Assembly (NCBI RefSeq): GCF_014529945.1 | Contig: NZ_JACVFB010000002.1 | Span: 1,534,382-1,598,381, forward strand | DNA: 64,000 nucleotides | Direction of reading: 5' to 3' | From: Chitinophaga varians | Lineage (GTDB): Bacteria > Bacteroidota > Bacteroidia > Chitinophagales > Chitinophagaceae | Shown here: in pieces, positions 41,883 to 50,365 of the stretch | Layout: every line of letters begins with the position of its first letter | Position numbering within the stretch: position 1 is the stretch's first letter | Position numbers and translations under genes: made by a program | The notes under the pieces: model-generated | The model's input: only the letters and a program-made list of their open reading frames with translations | Databases searched by the model: none | Told to the model about the DNA's origin: nothing

Positions 41883-43862
41883 CTATCCTATTTCTGCCAG
41901 TTGCATAATCGCGATATTAAATTCTATATAGGCGGTAGTCCCTTGTCCGTGCGCGGCCGCGATTTCCAGATTGCCATTCAGCGCTCTGATTCTTGACTGT
42001 AGCGCGTTGAGGCCCATGCCGGCCTGGGCGTCGCGTGTTTCCTGAAATCCGATGCCATTGTCTTCTACGGTGATACTCAGCAGATGCTCCTGCCTTGTGA
42101 GTTGTACAAGCGCTTCGGTGGCCTGTGAATGTTTGATGATGTTATTGACCAGCTCCTGTACGATACGGTAAACAGACAGTTCAAAATTTCCCTTGAAGCG
42201 GCCAATGCTATCCGGTGCATAACACGAAATAGTGAGGTGCCGGGAGTGGCTCACATTGTGGCAATAGAAACGGACCGCCTCTGCCAGCCCCATTCTGGCC
42301 AATAGTTCCGGCATCAGGTTATGGGCGGTTTTGCGTACTTCGCCAATGGCATCGTCCAGCATGCCCATAGCGTGACTGAAGCTCTTGTCTGTTTTCAGTG
42401 CCGGTTGCTCATGTTTCAGTGCGCCAAAATGCATCTTCACCGCTGATAGTAGCCCGCCTACGCCATCATGCAGGTCTTTCGACAAGCGGGTGCGTTCTTT
42501 TTCTTCGCCCTGTATCATGGCTTCGAGTACCTGCACGGTTTTTTCTGCTTCCATGGTATGCAGCTGCTGCTCCTGCAGATGGGTGCGGTGTTTTAGCCGC
42601 TGCCAGATGAAGAAAGCGGTGGCCAGCAACAGAGCAGCGGCAATAAGAAAGAGGAAGATCCACATGTTTTTCTGTTGTATCTGCAGATCTTTCCGCGCCA
42701 GTTGCAATTCTTTGGCGGTAAGCTCCCGGTCTTTTTTCTCAGACTGGTACTGCATTTCCAGCAGCATCACGTTGTTGCGGGCAGCATCGCCGGTGAGGGA
42801 ATCGTTGAGCGCTTCAAACTGCTCACGCAGCGCAAAAGCCTGCTCGTAATGCCCCAGGGTGGCCTTCAGGTTGGAAGCCACCATATAGCCCCATCTGAGC
42901 TCGTTGATAGCTTTGTACTGCTTGGCCATGGTGATGGCCTGTTCCACATAGGACAAAGCCTCCTGATATCTTTTCAGGTTAAACAGTTCCCGGCCATAAC
43001 CCAGATATATGTACGTCAACAGTTCCGGGTTAGGGAATTTGCGGGACAGCTCCAGCGACTGCGTGTATTGTTGATAGGCCTCGGGCCTTTTCTCCTGTTC
43101 GAAATACAGATTGCCAAGGTTCACATGGGCCTTCAGTACGAAGGCGCTGTCTTCCAGCTCCTGCCCCATGCGGATGGCTTTCCGGTAGTACTGCTCACCT
43201 TCAGCGTAGCGTTTCAGTGCCACCAGGCAAGACCCCATGTTAATCAATGCCGCGGTGGTGCGCCGTTTGTTGCCAATAGAAGCGGCATGCCGGTAGGCCT
43301 TCTCAGCATATTGGAACGCTTTGGCGTAGTCCTTTAAATTGATGAAGATACCCGCCAGATTGTTGTTCATCAGGCTGGAGAAAAGCGTGTCTTTAGCGGC
43401 GTCAGACAACTTCAGGGCATCCAGGTAGCGGCTGGCGGCGGTAGGGAAGTCCCCCAGCTGATGGTGTTCGTTGCCGCTGAAACTCAGGGCACGCATCAGG
43501 TTGGCCGTATCCCGCAACCCTGCGTAAATCTTCACCGCATGGTCTACCATGAATAATGACTCCTCATACCGGCCCTGCATATCCTGTATGTACATATAGT
43601 AACAGGCAAAATCCGCCGCCCCTTTGGGGTAGTGCAGCTGCCTGCTTAAACGAAGCGCTTCCCGGAAGATACCGTCTGCTTTCTGCATGCTGTCGGGCAT
43701 ATAACTCATGGCGTAGGCAAACAGGGTGTTTACCCGGCCGGTGTCAGCTTTCTGTTGCTGCAGTACCTTGAAAAGGCTATCCTGTGCCGCTGTATTGAAC
43801 GCTCGTGCAGAGATACTATGCACAACCATCAAACAGACAGCAAACAATATTTTTTTTAACAT
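41883..43862 (-). CDS. TPR-sensor histidine kinase (HisKA_3)
   Basis: 659 residues. Signal peptide (about 1-21), then about 370 residues of tetratricopeptide repeats (e.g. ALKRYAEGEQYYRKAIRMGQ) in the periplasm. A membrane helix spans about 400-420. The HisKA_3 dimer domain has phospho-His465 in SKDLHDGVGGLLSAVK, and the HATPase_c domain has N box LVNNIIKHS, G1 VEDNGIGF and G2 GMGLNALQSRI. A periplasmic TPR sensor binds proteins or peptides. Forms a pair with the NarL-type regulator. Confidence 0.95.
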   Translation of the reverse strand: MLKKILFAVCLMVVHSISARAFNTAAQDSLFKVLQQQKADTGRVNTLFAYAMSYMPDSMQKADGIFREALRLSRQLHYPKGAADFACYYMYIQDMQGRYEESLFMVDHAVKIYAGLRDTANLMRALSFSGNEHHQLGDFPTAASRYLDALKLSDAAKDTLFSSLMNNNLAGIFINLKDYAKAFQYAEKAYRHAASIGNKRRTTAALINMGSCLVALKRYAEGEQYYRKAIRMGQELEDSAFVLKAHVNLGNLYFEQEKRPEAYQQYTQSLELSRKFPNPELLTYIYLGYGRELFNLKRYQEALSYVEQAITMAKQYKAINELRWGYMVASNLKATLGHYEQAFALREQFEALNDSLTGDAARNNVMLLEMQYQSEKKDRELTAKELQLARKDLQIQQKNMWIFLFLIAAALLLATAFFIWQRLKHRTHLQEQQLHTMEAEKTVQVLEAMIQGEEKERTRLSKDLHDGVGGLLSAVKMHFGALKHEQPALKTDKSFSHAMGMLDDAIGEVRKTAHNLMPELLARMGLAEAVRFYCHNVSHSRHLTISCYAPDSIGRFKGNFELSVYRIVQELVNNIIKHSQATEALVQLTRQEHLLSITVEDNGIGFQETRDAQAGMGLNALQSRIRALNGNLEIAAAHGQGTTAYIEFNIAIMQLAEIG

Positions 43863-43974
43863 CGCTAATGCGCTTACCTGTTAACAATCAAATCAATAAG
43901 TGCAACAAGAGAAGTATGAAAAACATCCGTGTTACAGGGCTAACAACATGGGGGCTTATGTCAGATGTCGATCT

Positions 43975-44007
43975 AAAACAAACAAACTCGTTGGCCTGCA
44001 ACAGGCC
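43975..44007 (-). terminator. Terminator of the small minus-strand gene
   Basis: GGCCTG-CAA-CAGGCC (43993-44007) followed on the minus strand by a T-rich tract (43975-43990). It falls 7 bp after the stop of the 53-residue reading frame. Confidence 0.5.
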
Positions 44008-44013
44008 CGGAGG

Positions 44014-44175
44014 CTACTGCAGCGAAAGGTAAATATCTTCATTTCCTGCCTTATACGCAATAGGTAGTTGGATGAACGGAAATGACCGGGGACCGTATTT
44101 GTCCCGGTATACGGCCACAGTGGCCTGCTGGTAAGGATTTGCGCTGCCGGGAGGGACCTCCGTAGAAATACGCAT
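44014..44175 (-). CDS. Possible 53-residue protein
   Basis: MRISTEVPPGSANPYQQATV, then AVYRDKYGPRSFPFIQLPIA, ending in EDIYLSLQ. The amino acid mix and its own terminator (43975-44007) suggest a real small gene. No signal peptide or homology that I recognise. It lies between the histidine kinase and eboD, on the kinase strand. On the plus strand a 38-codon frame (43916-44032, ending PGGYCSER) overlaps and is the weaker alternative. Confidence 0.4.
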   Translation of the reverse strand: MRISTEVPPGSANPYQQATVAVYRDKYGPRSFPFIQLPIAYKAGNEDIYLSLQ

Positions 44176-44290
44176 TTTTTAAAATAATGGTTTGTACCGC
44201 TAAATACCCCCTGTAAACAGGGTTTCTTTGCATGCAGTAATGAACCATTTCTCTATTGCATACCGATAACAACAAACAGGTAGAACCCCA

Positions 44291-44315
44291 AAAAAGGCTC
44301 CGTTCCCGGAGCCTT
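44291..44315. terminator. Terminator hairpin upstream of eboD
   Basis: AAGGCTCCG (44294-44302), loop TTCC, CGGAGCCTT (44307-44315). The best T-run (44291-44295) is on the minus strand, the plus side being TTATTCTTT. It insulates eboD from readthrough or stops an unidentified minus-strand transcript. Confidence 0.65.
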
Positions 44316-44399
44316 ATTCTTTATGGAAATATCTCATTTTTATGTGTACTTTTAAAGGCTATTGAATTTTTTTAGATTGATGCAAGCGGAACAAATGCC

Positions 44400-45557
44400 A
44401 TGGAGTACATTCAACAACAATTCGACGTTAACTTTTCTTTCAGGGTCTTCTTTTCAAGAGATTTATTCGATCCGGCTAATACCTGTTTGTCAGCCTTCCT
44501 GGAATCCAAAGCCGAAGCGGCTTTTCAGAAAAAATTGCTGGTAGTCCTCGATGGAGGCGTAGCTGCCAGTCACCCCGGCCTTGCCGAAAAGATCTCCTAT
44601 TATCTGATGCAGGTGCGCGGTTTCCGGCTGGCACCGGAAATGATCACGCTCACCGGCGGAGAAAGCGTGAAAAATGACTTGTCACAGCTGGTTTCCCTGG
44701 TAGATGCCATCGATCAGCATGGCATCGATCGCCATTCGTATGTGATAGGCATCGGCGGTGGTTCCCTGCTCGACCTCGTCGGTTTTGCGGCGGCCATATC
44801 CCACCGTGGCGTGAAACATATCCGTATACCCACTACCGTATTATCACAAAATGATTCCGGCGTAGGCGTGAAAAACGGGATCAATTATAAAGGCAAGAAA
44901 AACTTCCTCGGCTCTTTCGCCCCGCCGGCAGCGGTGTTTAACGATAGTACGTTCCTGACTACGCTGGATGGACGCGATTGGCGCTCCGGTATGGTGGAAG
45001 CCGTAAAAGTGGCACTGATCCGGGATGCGCCTTTCTTTGAATGGATGGAGAAAAAAGCCGTGGACCTTACCGGTGGCGATATGCCGGCCATGGAGGAACT
45101 GATCTATCGCTGTGCCGCGCTGCATATGGCGCACATCGGCGGTGGCGGCGATCCGTTTGAAAGCGGCTCGGCACGCCCGCTCGATTTCGGGCACTGGAGC
45201 GCACATAAACTGGAACAGCTGACAGATTTCTCCCTGCGGCACGGAGAAGCAGTGTCCATCGGTATTGCGCTCGACAGCGTGTATTCCTGCCTGTTAGGAT
45301 GGATCGATGAAGCGGCGATGCTGCGTATTGTCAATGTGTTGAAAGCCATGCAACTGCCCATCTGGCATCCGCTGCTGCAAAAGCAGGACGACGAACCATC
45401 TCCGGTGATCGCCGGCCTGGAAGAGTTCCGCGAACACCTCGGCGGACAACTGACGATATCGCTGCTGCGGGCTATCGGAAGAGGCGCAGAAATACACCAT
45501 ATAGAGCTGGATATGCTGTACAAAGCAGCAGACATCTGCCAAAAACTACAGTCATGA
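44400..45557 (+). CDS. eboD: EboD, sugar-phosphate cyclase (3-dehydroquinate synthase family)
   Basis: 385 residues. NAD-binding Gly-rich region GIGGGSLLDLVGFAAAISHR, substrate loop PTTVLSQNDSGVGVKNGINY, KKNFLGSFAPPAAVFND, and zinc ligands in MVEAVKVALI and LDFGHWSAHKLEQL. In DHQ synthase proper the last motif reads NFGHTxGHAIE; the changed residues put this in the broader cyclase family that includes valiolone- and desmethyl-4-deoxygadusol-type synthases. Product not determined. Its last four bases (ATGA) overlap eboE, so translation is coupled. Confidence 0.9.
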   Translation: MEYIQQQFDVNFSFRVFFSRDLFDPANTCLSAFLESKAEAAFQKKLLVVLDGGVAASHPGLAEKISYYLMQVRGFRLAPEMITLTGGESVKNDLSQLVSLVDAIDQHGIDRHSYVIGIGGGSLLDLVGFAAAISHRGVKHIRIPTTVLSQNDSGVGVKNGINYKGKKNFLGSFAPPAAVFNDSTFLTTLDGRDWRSGMVEAVKVALIRDAPFFEWMEKKAVDLTGGDMPAMEELIYRCAALHMAHIGGGGDPFESGSARPLDFGHWSAHKLEQLTDFSLRHGEAVSIGIALDSVYSCLLGWIDEAAMLRIVNVLKAMQLPIWHPLLQKQDDEPSPVIAGLEEFREHLGGQLTISLLRAIGRGAEIHHIELDMLYKAADICQKLQS

Positions 45558-46774
45558 AAACAGCATACGGACACCTGACTTATTGTACCAATATCCATCC
45601 CGGAGAAAAATGGGAAGACCATTTTGCACAACTCCGGAAATATATACCTGCCGTCAAACAACAGGTGGCGCCTGATCAGCCTTTTGGCATCGGTTTGCGC
45701 CTGGCTAATACCGCCAGCCTGGAGCTGACAAAGGAAGAAAACCTGCAGGCTTTTAAAGCCTGGCTGCAACAGGAAAACTGCTATGTGTTTACGATGAATG
45801 GTTTTCCCTATGGCGGCTTTCATGATACCGTGGTGAAAGACCAGGTACATACACCCGACTGGACGCAGGCCGACAGGGTGGCCTATACCATCCGGCTGTT
45901 CCGCCTGCTGGCAGCGCTGCTGCCCGAAGGCATGGAAGGCGGCATCTCTACCTCCCCTTTATCTTACAAATATTGGTGCAACCGTTGTGAGGAAGAAAAG
46001 AATTCTTTCACAGAGAGCGCCACCCTGAATATGTTGCTCGTAGTGGAGCAGCTGGCACGTATCCATCGTAGTGGAGGGCCACTCATGCATCTTGATGTGG
46101 AACCGGAACCGGACGGACTGCTGGAAAATACCGCTGAGTATATCGGCTGGTATATGGGATCGTTGCTGCCGGCGGGTATTCCGTTTATCATGGACAAGCT
46201 GCGTGTAGACGAAGCAGAAGCCGCTGCCATCATCAAAAATCATGTGCAGCTTTGTTACGATGTTTGCCACTTTGCACTCGAATACGAAGCGCCAAAGCAG
46301 GTGCTGGAGCAGCTGGGGCGTTATGGTCTTAAAGTCGGTAAATTGCAGATCAGCGCGGCCCTGAAAGCAGATCTGCCTGCGGAAACAGCACAACGCAAAA
46401 AAGTGATCGATGCCTTCTTGCCCTTTAACGAGCCGGTTTACCTGCATCAGGTGATCGGCAGAAAAGCAGACGGCTCCCTGATACGTTACCCGGACCTGCC
46501 GCAGGCACTGGAAGACGCCGGTAATACTGCCGTAGTGGAGTGGCGCTCCCACTTCCATGTGCCTGTATTTGCAGACAGGTTTGAAGTGCTGCATTCTACG
46601 CAGTCAGATATAGTAGACGTACTGACGTGGCAACGGCAACAACCATTTACCCATCATCTGGAAGTAGAAACCTATACCTGGGATGTGCTGCCACAGGGCC
46701 TGAAAGAAGAAATGGCGGTGTCTGTGTCGAGAGAATTAAACTGGATTAAAAAAATATTAGCAAATAAGGACTAA
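45554..46774 (+). CDS. eboE: EboE, metabolite-traffic TIM-barrel protein
   Basis: 406 residues, sugar-phosphate isomerase/epimerase-like TIM barrel. AYGHLTYCTNIHPGEKWEDH at the start, FTMNGFPYGGFHDTVVKDQV, GGISTSPLSYKYW, MHLDVEPEPDGLL, LCYDVCHFALEYEAPKQV, KLQISAALKADLP and RSHFHVPVFAD place His, Asp and Glu metal ligands in order. Such barrels isomerise or epimerise sugars; the ebo version's reaction is unknown. Overlaps eboD by 4 bp. Confidence 0.9.
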   Translation: MKTAYGHLTYCTNIHPGEKWEDHFAQLRKYIPAVKQQVAPDQPFGIGLRLANTASLELTKEENLQAFKAWLQQENCYVFTMNGFPYGGFHDTVVKDQVHTPDWTQADRVAYTIRLFRLLAALLPEGMEGGISTSPLSYKYWCNRCEEEKNSFTESATLNMLLVVEQLARIHRSGGPLMHLDVEPEPDGLLENTAEYIGWYMGSLLPAGIPFIMDKLRVDEAEAAAIIKNHVQLCYDVCHFALEYEAPKQVLEQLGRYGLKVGKLQISAALKADLPAETAQRKKVIDAFLPFNEPVYLHQVIGRKADGSLIRYPDLPQALEDAGNTAVVEWRSHFHVPVFADRFEVLHSTQSDIVDVLTWQRQQPFTHHLEVETYTWDVLPQGLKEEMAVSVSRELNWIKKILANKD

Positions 46775-46861
46775 TGAACTAATGGTTGCGTGCTACCGTT
46801 TTACGAACTAAAAATGTCAATCAGGCACGGGTTTATAGAAACCTGCCCATTACAGAACACC

Positions 46862-46895
46862 AAATTCGTAATCCGTAATTCGTAATTTGTAATTG
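46862..46895. repeat. AATTCGT dispersed repeat (copy 3)
   Basis: AAATTCGTAATCCGTAATTC and following heptamers, in the gap between eboE and eboF. A small hairpin (GGC...GGGTTT-ATAG-AAACC...GCC, about 46822-46847) precedes it. Confidence 0.75.
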
Positions 46896-46912
46896 ATTTT
46901 AAGGTTGTATCT

Positions 46913-48277
46913 ATGAGAAAAACAGTCGTATTGGACGTTGTAGGATTATCCTCCGCACTGCTGGAGCATATGCCTTTTCTGAAAGCATATGCGCAGCAAA
47001 GGCATGTGGCTACCGTAGCCCCTATGTTGCCTGCTGTGACCACCTCGGTGCAGAGTACCTATCTGACCGGTAAATGGCCGAGTGAACATGGTATTGTGGG
47101 CAACGGCTGGTATGATCGTACCGACTGTGAGATCAAATTCTGGAAGCAGTCCAACAAACTGGTGGAATCTGCCAAAATATGGGAGAAAGCCCGTCGCCTG
47201 GACCCTTCCTTTACCTGCGCGCAGATGTGCTGGTGGTACAATATGTACGCTGATGTGGACTATTCCCTGACTCCCCGTCCCAACTACCTGTCGGATGGCC
47301 GTAAGATACCGGATTGTTACACCACACCAGCTGACCTGCGGGATTATCTGACACAGGAGCTGGGGCCCTTCCCGTTGTTCAACTACTGGGGCCCTACCGC
47401 AAACATCAAATCCTCTCAATGGATCGCCGACGCGACCATCCTGACCGATAAACGCCACCATCCCACCCTGACGTTCGTTTACCTGCCTCACCTCGACTAC
47501 TGCCTGCAGAAATTCGGGCAGGATCCCGCAGGTATCGCCAAAGAGCTGCAGGAGATCGATGGCGTATGCCGGCAGCTGATCACCTATTATCAACAGATAG
47601 GCTGCGACCCCATCGTGTTGTCGGAATATGGCATTACCAATGTCAACCATCCGGTGCATCTCAACCGTATCCTGCGTCAGGAAGGGCTGATTGCCATACG
47701 GGAGGAGAGAGGCCTGGAGCTGCTGGACCCCGGCGCTTCCAAAGCCTTTGCCGTAGCAGATCACCAGATAGCGCATATTTATGTGAATGATCCTTCCTGC
47801 TATAAAAAGGTGCGGGATGTCCTCCGGAAAGTGCCTGGCGTACAGCTGGTGCTGGACCGCGAAGGGAAAAGGCAGCATCATATGCACCACGAACGCAGCG
47901 GCGATCTGGTGCTGGTAGCCGATGCCAACAGCTGGTTTACCTACTATTACTGGCTGGACGACAACAAGGCGCCGGATTTTGCGCGCATCGTAGACATTCA
48001 CCGCAAACCCGGATATGACCCTGTGGAGATGTTTATGAATCCCGCAGACCCGCTGATCAAGCTGAAAGCGGCCGCCAAACTGCTGAAGAAAAAGCTCGGA
48101 TTCCGTTACCTGATGAATGTGATCCCGCTGGATGCCACCCTGATCAAAGGCTCTCATGGCCGCCTGGAGGAGAATCCGGCCAACCACGCCGTAGTCATCA
48201 ACAAACAACCTTTCAAACAAAACCAGCTACAGGCAACAGACGTATATGAGGTGATATGGAACCAGTTGGTTGACTAA
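46913..48277 (+). CDS. eboF: EboF, alkaline-phosphatase-fold nucleotide pyrophosphatase/phosphodiesterase-like protein
   Basis: 454 residues, cytoplasmic by lack of a signal peptide. MLPAVTTSVQSTYLTGKWPS contains the nucleophile Thr/Ser, EHGIVGNGWYDR follows, with metal ligands in VYLPHLDYCLQK and YGITNVNHPVHLNR, and late KGSHGRLEENPANHAV. This is the alkaline-phosphatase superfamily fold of type I phosphodiesterases. It may cleave a phosphoester of the ebo precursor. 138 bp after eboE. Confidence 0.9.
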   Translation: MRKTVVLDVVGLSSALLEHMPFLKAYAQQRHVATVAPMLPAVTTSVQSTYLTGKWPSEHGIVGNGWYDRTDCEIKFWKQSNKLVESAKIWEKARRLDPSFTCAQMCWWYNMYADVDYSLTPRPNYLSDGRKIPDCYTTPADLRDYLTQELGPFPLFNYWGPTANIKSSQWIADATILTDKRHHPTLTFVYLPHLDYCLQKFGQDPAGIAKELQEIDGVCRQLITYYQQIGCDPIVLSEYGITNVNHPVHLNRILRQEGLIAIREERGLELLDPGASKAFAVADHQIAHIYVNDPSCYKKVRDVLRKVPGVQLVLDREGKRQHHMHHERSGDLVLVADANSWFTYYYWLDDNKAPDFARIVDIHRKPGYDPVEMFMNPADPLIKLKAAAKLLKKKLGFRYLMNVIPLDATLIKGSHGRLEENPANHAVVINKQPFKQNQLQATDVYEVIWNQLVD

Positions 48278-48288
48278 ATCATCCCCGC

Positions 48289-48894
48289 ATGTATAAATAT
48301 GGCTGTATCCTGATGTGTTGGCTGCTGTTGGCCGGAAAGCTGGCAGCGCAGGAACCTTTTTCCCTGGAAGGCTTCAACCGGGAACGTATTCATACCACTA
48401 AAACCGCCATGATCGTACTGGGAGGCTGGTCGGTTGCCAATATAACGACCGGCCTCCTTGCTATGGGACAAACCAGCGGCGAAGCCCGTTATTTCCATCA
48501 GATGAATGCCATCTGGAATGTCGTCAACCTGGGCATCGCCACGGCCGGGTATCTGGGCAACCGCCGGCTGGACCCTGCGGGTTACAACTGGCAGCAGAGC
48601 ATCCGCGAACAGAACAAAATTGAAAAGATCTACCTGGTGAACGGAGCGTTGGACCTTGCTTATATACTGGGAGGGCTATATGCCCGTGAATATGGTAAAA
48701 ATCAATCCGGCAAAGAGGAAGACCGCTGGAAGGGATATGGGTCGTCTATTATTTTACAGGGTGGCTTTCTGTTGCTCTACGATGCGGTGAACCTGTCGCT
48801 GCATCACCGTCATGGAAAGAAACTATACCAACGCTGGGAGGGGATGCAGCTCTCCATGGCACCGGGCCGTGTGGCCGCTGTCTACACCTTTTAG
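48289..48894 (+). CDS. DUF6992-like membrane protein appended to the ebo cluster
   Basis: 201 residues with a signal-like N-terminus (YGCILMCWLLLAGKLAAQ) and three more membrane helices (AMIVLGGWSVANITTGLL, MNAIWNVVNLGIATAGYLG and SIILQGGFLLLYDAVNLSLH). Starts 11 bp after eboF, so almost surely co-transcribed. I associate the GGWSxANIxxG...FHQMNxxWNxVNLxIA pattern with DUF6992, but not firmly. Its location suggests a membrane part of the ebo export step; inference. Confidence 0.6.
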   Translation: MYKYGCILMCWLLLAGKLAAQEPFSLEGFNRERIHTTKTAMIVLGGWSVANITTGLLAMGQTSGEARYFHQMNAIWNVVNLGIATAGYLGNRRLDPAGYNWQQSIREQNKIEKIYLVNGALDLAYILGGLYAREYGKNQSGKEEDRWKGYGSSIILQGGFLLLYDAVNLSLHHRHGKKLYQRWEGMQLSMAPGRVAAVYTF

Positions 48895-49097
48895 CATGCT
48901 GTATTAAAATCTCGTTAATTCCCCGTTTTCGCCCGTTTTTGGTGCGTTATTTTCTCCGATTAATTCGCTATATTTATAAAGCAGTTTCATCTCTATTTAC
49001 AGCGAACACCCATTCCACATATGTGACATATTTTTATATGTTTATTTGTGGCCAGATTCTAGTGAGGTAATCCGTTCAGGAAACGGGAATATAAACG

Positions 49098-49475
49098 ATG
49101 TTTAAACCTGCTGCTATGTTTGACAATGCCCTTGATTTTTGCCGGTCTTTACCGGCTGTCACCACTGATCAAAAGTGGGATAACGAACTGAGATTTTTTG
49201 TTGGAGAGAAATTGTTTTGCATGATTTCCCCCGACCCACCGTGCCGTGTTTCCTTCAAATGTACTACCAGCCATTATCATCAGCTGATAGCCAAGAGAGG
49301 GATTGTACCGGCGCCGCATCTGGCCCGCTACCACTGGGTACAGCTGCAGCAGGAAGATGTAATGCCCGGCCCGGAGCTCGAGCATTTTCTGCATGAAGCT
49401 TACGACCTTATTTTGGGAACACTGCCGCCTTTCGAACAGGAAGCCATCCAGAAAATGAAAAAGATCAATGCTTAA
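49098..49475 (+). CDS. MmcQ/YjbR family protein
   Basis: 125 residues. LDFCRSLPAVTTDQKWDNEL, RFFVGEKLFCMISPDPP, VSFKCTTSHYHQLIAKRG and the C-terminal HEAYDLILGTLPPFEQEAI are the YjbR fold. A later ATG at 49116 (MFDNALDF) could be the true start. Often called a DNA-binding protein but the function is unsettled. A palindrome CACATATGTG lies at 49017-49026. Its 3' end overlaps the opposing TauE/SafE gene by 11 bp. Region 48895-49097 shows nothing else. Confidence 0.85.
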   Translation: MFKPAAMFDNALDFCRSLPAVTTDQKWDNELRFFVGEKLFCMISPDPPCRVSFKCTTSHYHQLIAKRGIVPAPHLARYHWVQLQQEDVMPGPELEHFLHEAYDLILGTLPPFEQEAIQKMKKINA

Positions 49476-50253
49476 GAAGTGTAAAGAAGATATCGTACAG
49501 GCCAAAGAGTACGAGTGTGCCCGCGAATATTTTTTCCAATAACGGCGTCTTCATTTTTACCGCTGTTTTAGCACCAAGATAGGACGCCGGAAAAGCGGTG
49601 AGCGATAATAGCAGCGCAATGTTCCAGTCTATATGCCCAAGGCACCAGTGAGTGATGGCGCCAGGCACAGAAAGTACCGCCGACAGTATGACGGCACAGG
49701 CCAGGGCCTGTTTAATAGGCATCTTCAGGCGGCGAATAAAGAAGGTGCTGAACAGAATACCTCCCGCATTGGCCAGCAGGCCCGACAGAAAACCGATAAA
49801 CAATGCAGCGCCCACAATTTGAGAAGCCTTGATGTCGTCACTGTTAACGGGTGTTTCCACAGAAGAACCTTTGTGGCGCAGATAGGAATACAGCAGGGAT
49901 CCTCCCAGGGTTACAATGAACAACGCTGTCAGCAGCATCAGTGTTTTTCCCGGCAGATAGCTGCTAAACCAGGAGCCCACTACCGTGGCGGGTACGCCAA
50001 ATATCGCCCCTAATAACACCACGCGTTTGTTGAAGAGCTTTTCACGGCTGTATACCGCCGTGGCAGAAAGTGTGCTGGAAATAGAGGCCGGTAACGGCGA
50101 GGCAAGGGCAAAAAAAGGATTGACGCCCGCGAAAATCTGTAGCGCAGGGGTGCTGATGGCGCTGCCGCCTTTGCCTAACAGGCCCGATAAATAACCGACT
50201 ACTACCCCTATGACCAATACTGGCAGGTAGTTGGATTGTTGTAAATACTCCAT
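49465..50253 (-). CDS. TSUP family (TauE/SafE-like) membrane transporter
   Basis: 262 residues with eight membrane helices in two similar halves: VGYLSGLLGKGGSAISTPAL in the first and GFLSGLLANAGGILFSTFFI in the second, the typical repeat of the family. Members export sulfite, sulfonates or related organic anions. The substrate cannot be told. Single gene. Confidence 0.88.
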   Translation of the reverse strand: MEYLQQSNYLPVLVIGVVVGYLSGLLGKGGSAISTPALQIFAGVNPFFALASPLPASISSTLSATAVYSREKLFNKRVVLLGAIFGVPATVVGSWFSSYLPGKTLMLLTALFIVTLGGSLLYSYLRHKGSSVETPVNSDDIKASQIVGAALFIGFLSGLLANAGGILFSTFFIRRLKMPIKQALACAVILSAVLSVPGAITHWCLGHIDWNIALLLSLTAFPASYLGAKTAVKMKTPLLEKIFAGTLVLFGLYDIFFTLLKH

Positions 50254-50365
50254 TCAAATCATTCCTCCGGGAACGTGCAAACTAATGGTTGGTGGTTGGT
50301 TTGTCTCAATTACAGGTTTATCAAAAGTAGGGGGCATTCATTAATAATAGTGATAACTATAAGTT

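Noticed and set aside
43916..44032. 38-codon plus-strand frame ending PGGYCSER
   Set aside because: Overlaps the better-supported minus-strand frame with a terminator; no peptide-maturation genes nearby to make it a modified-peptide precursor.
44209..44222. CCCTGT-AA-ACAGGG considered as an operator
   Set aside because: Short, single copy, and no promoter or regulator could be linked to it.
46946..48220. 424-codon minus-strand frame
   Set aside because: Antisense shadow of eboF, whose motifs are unambiguous.
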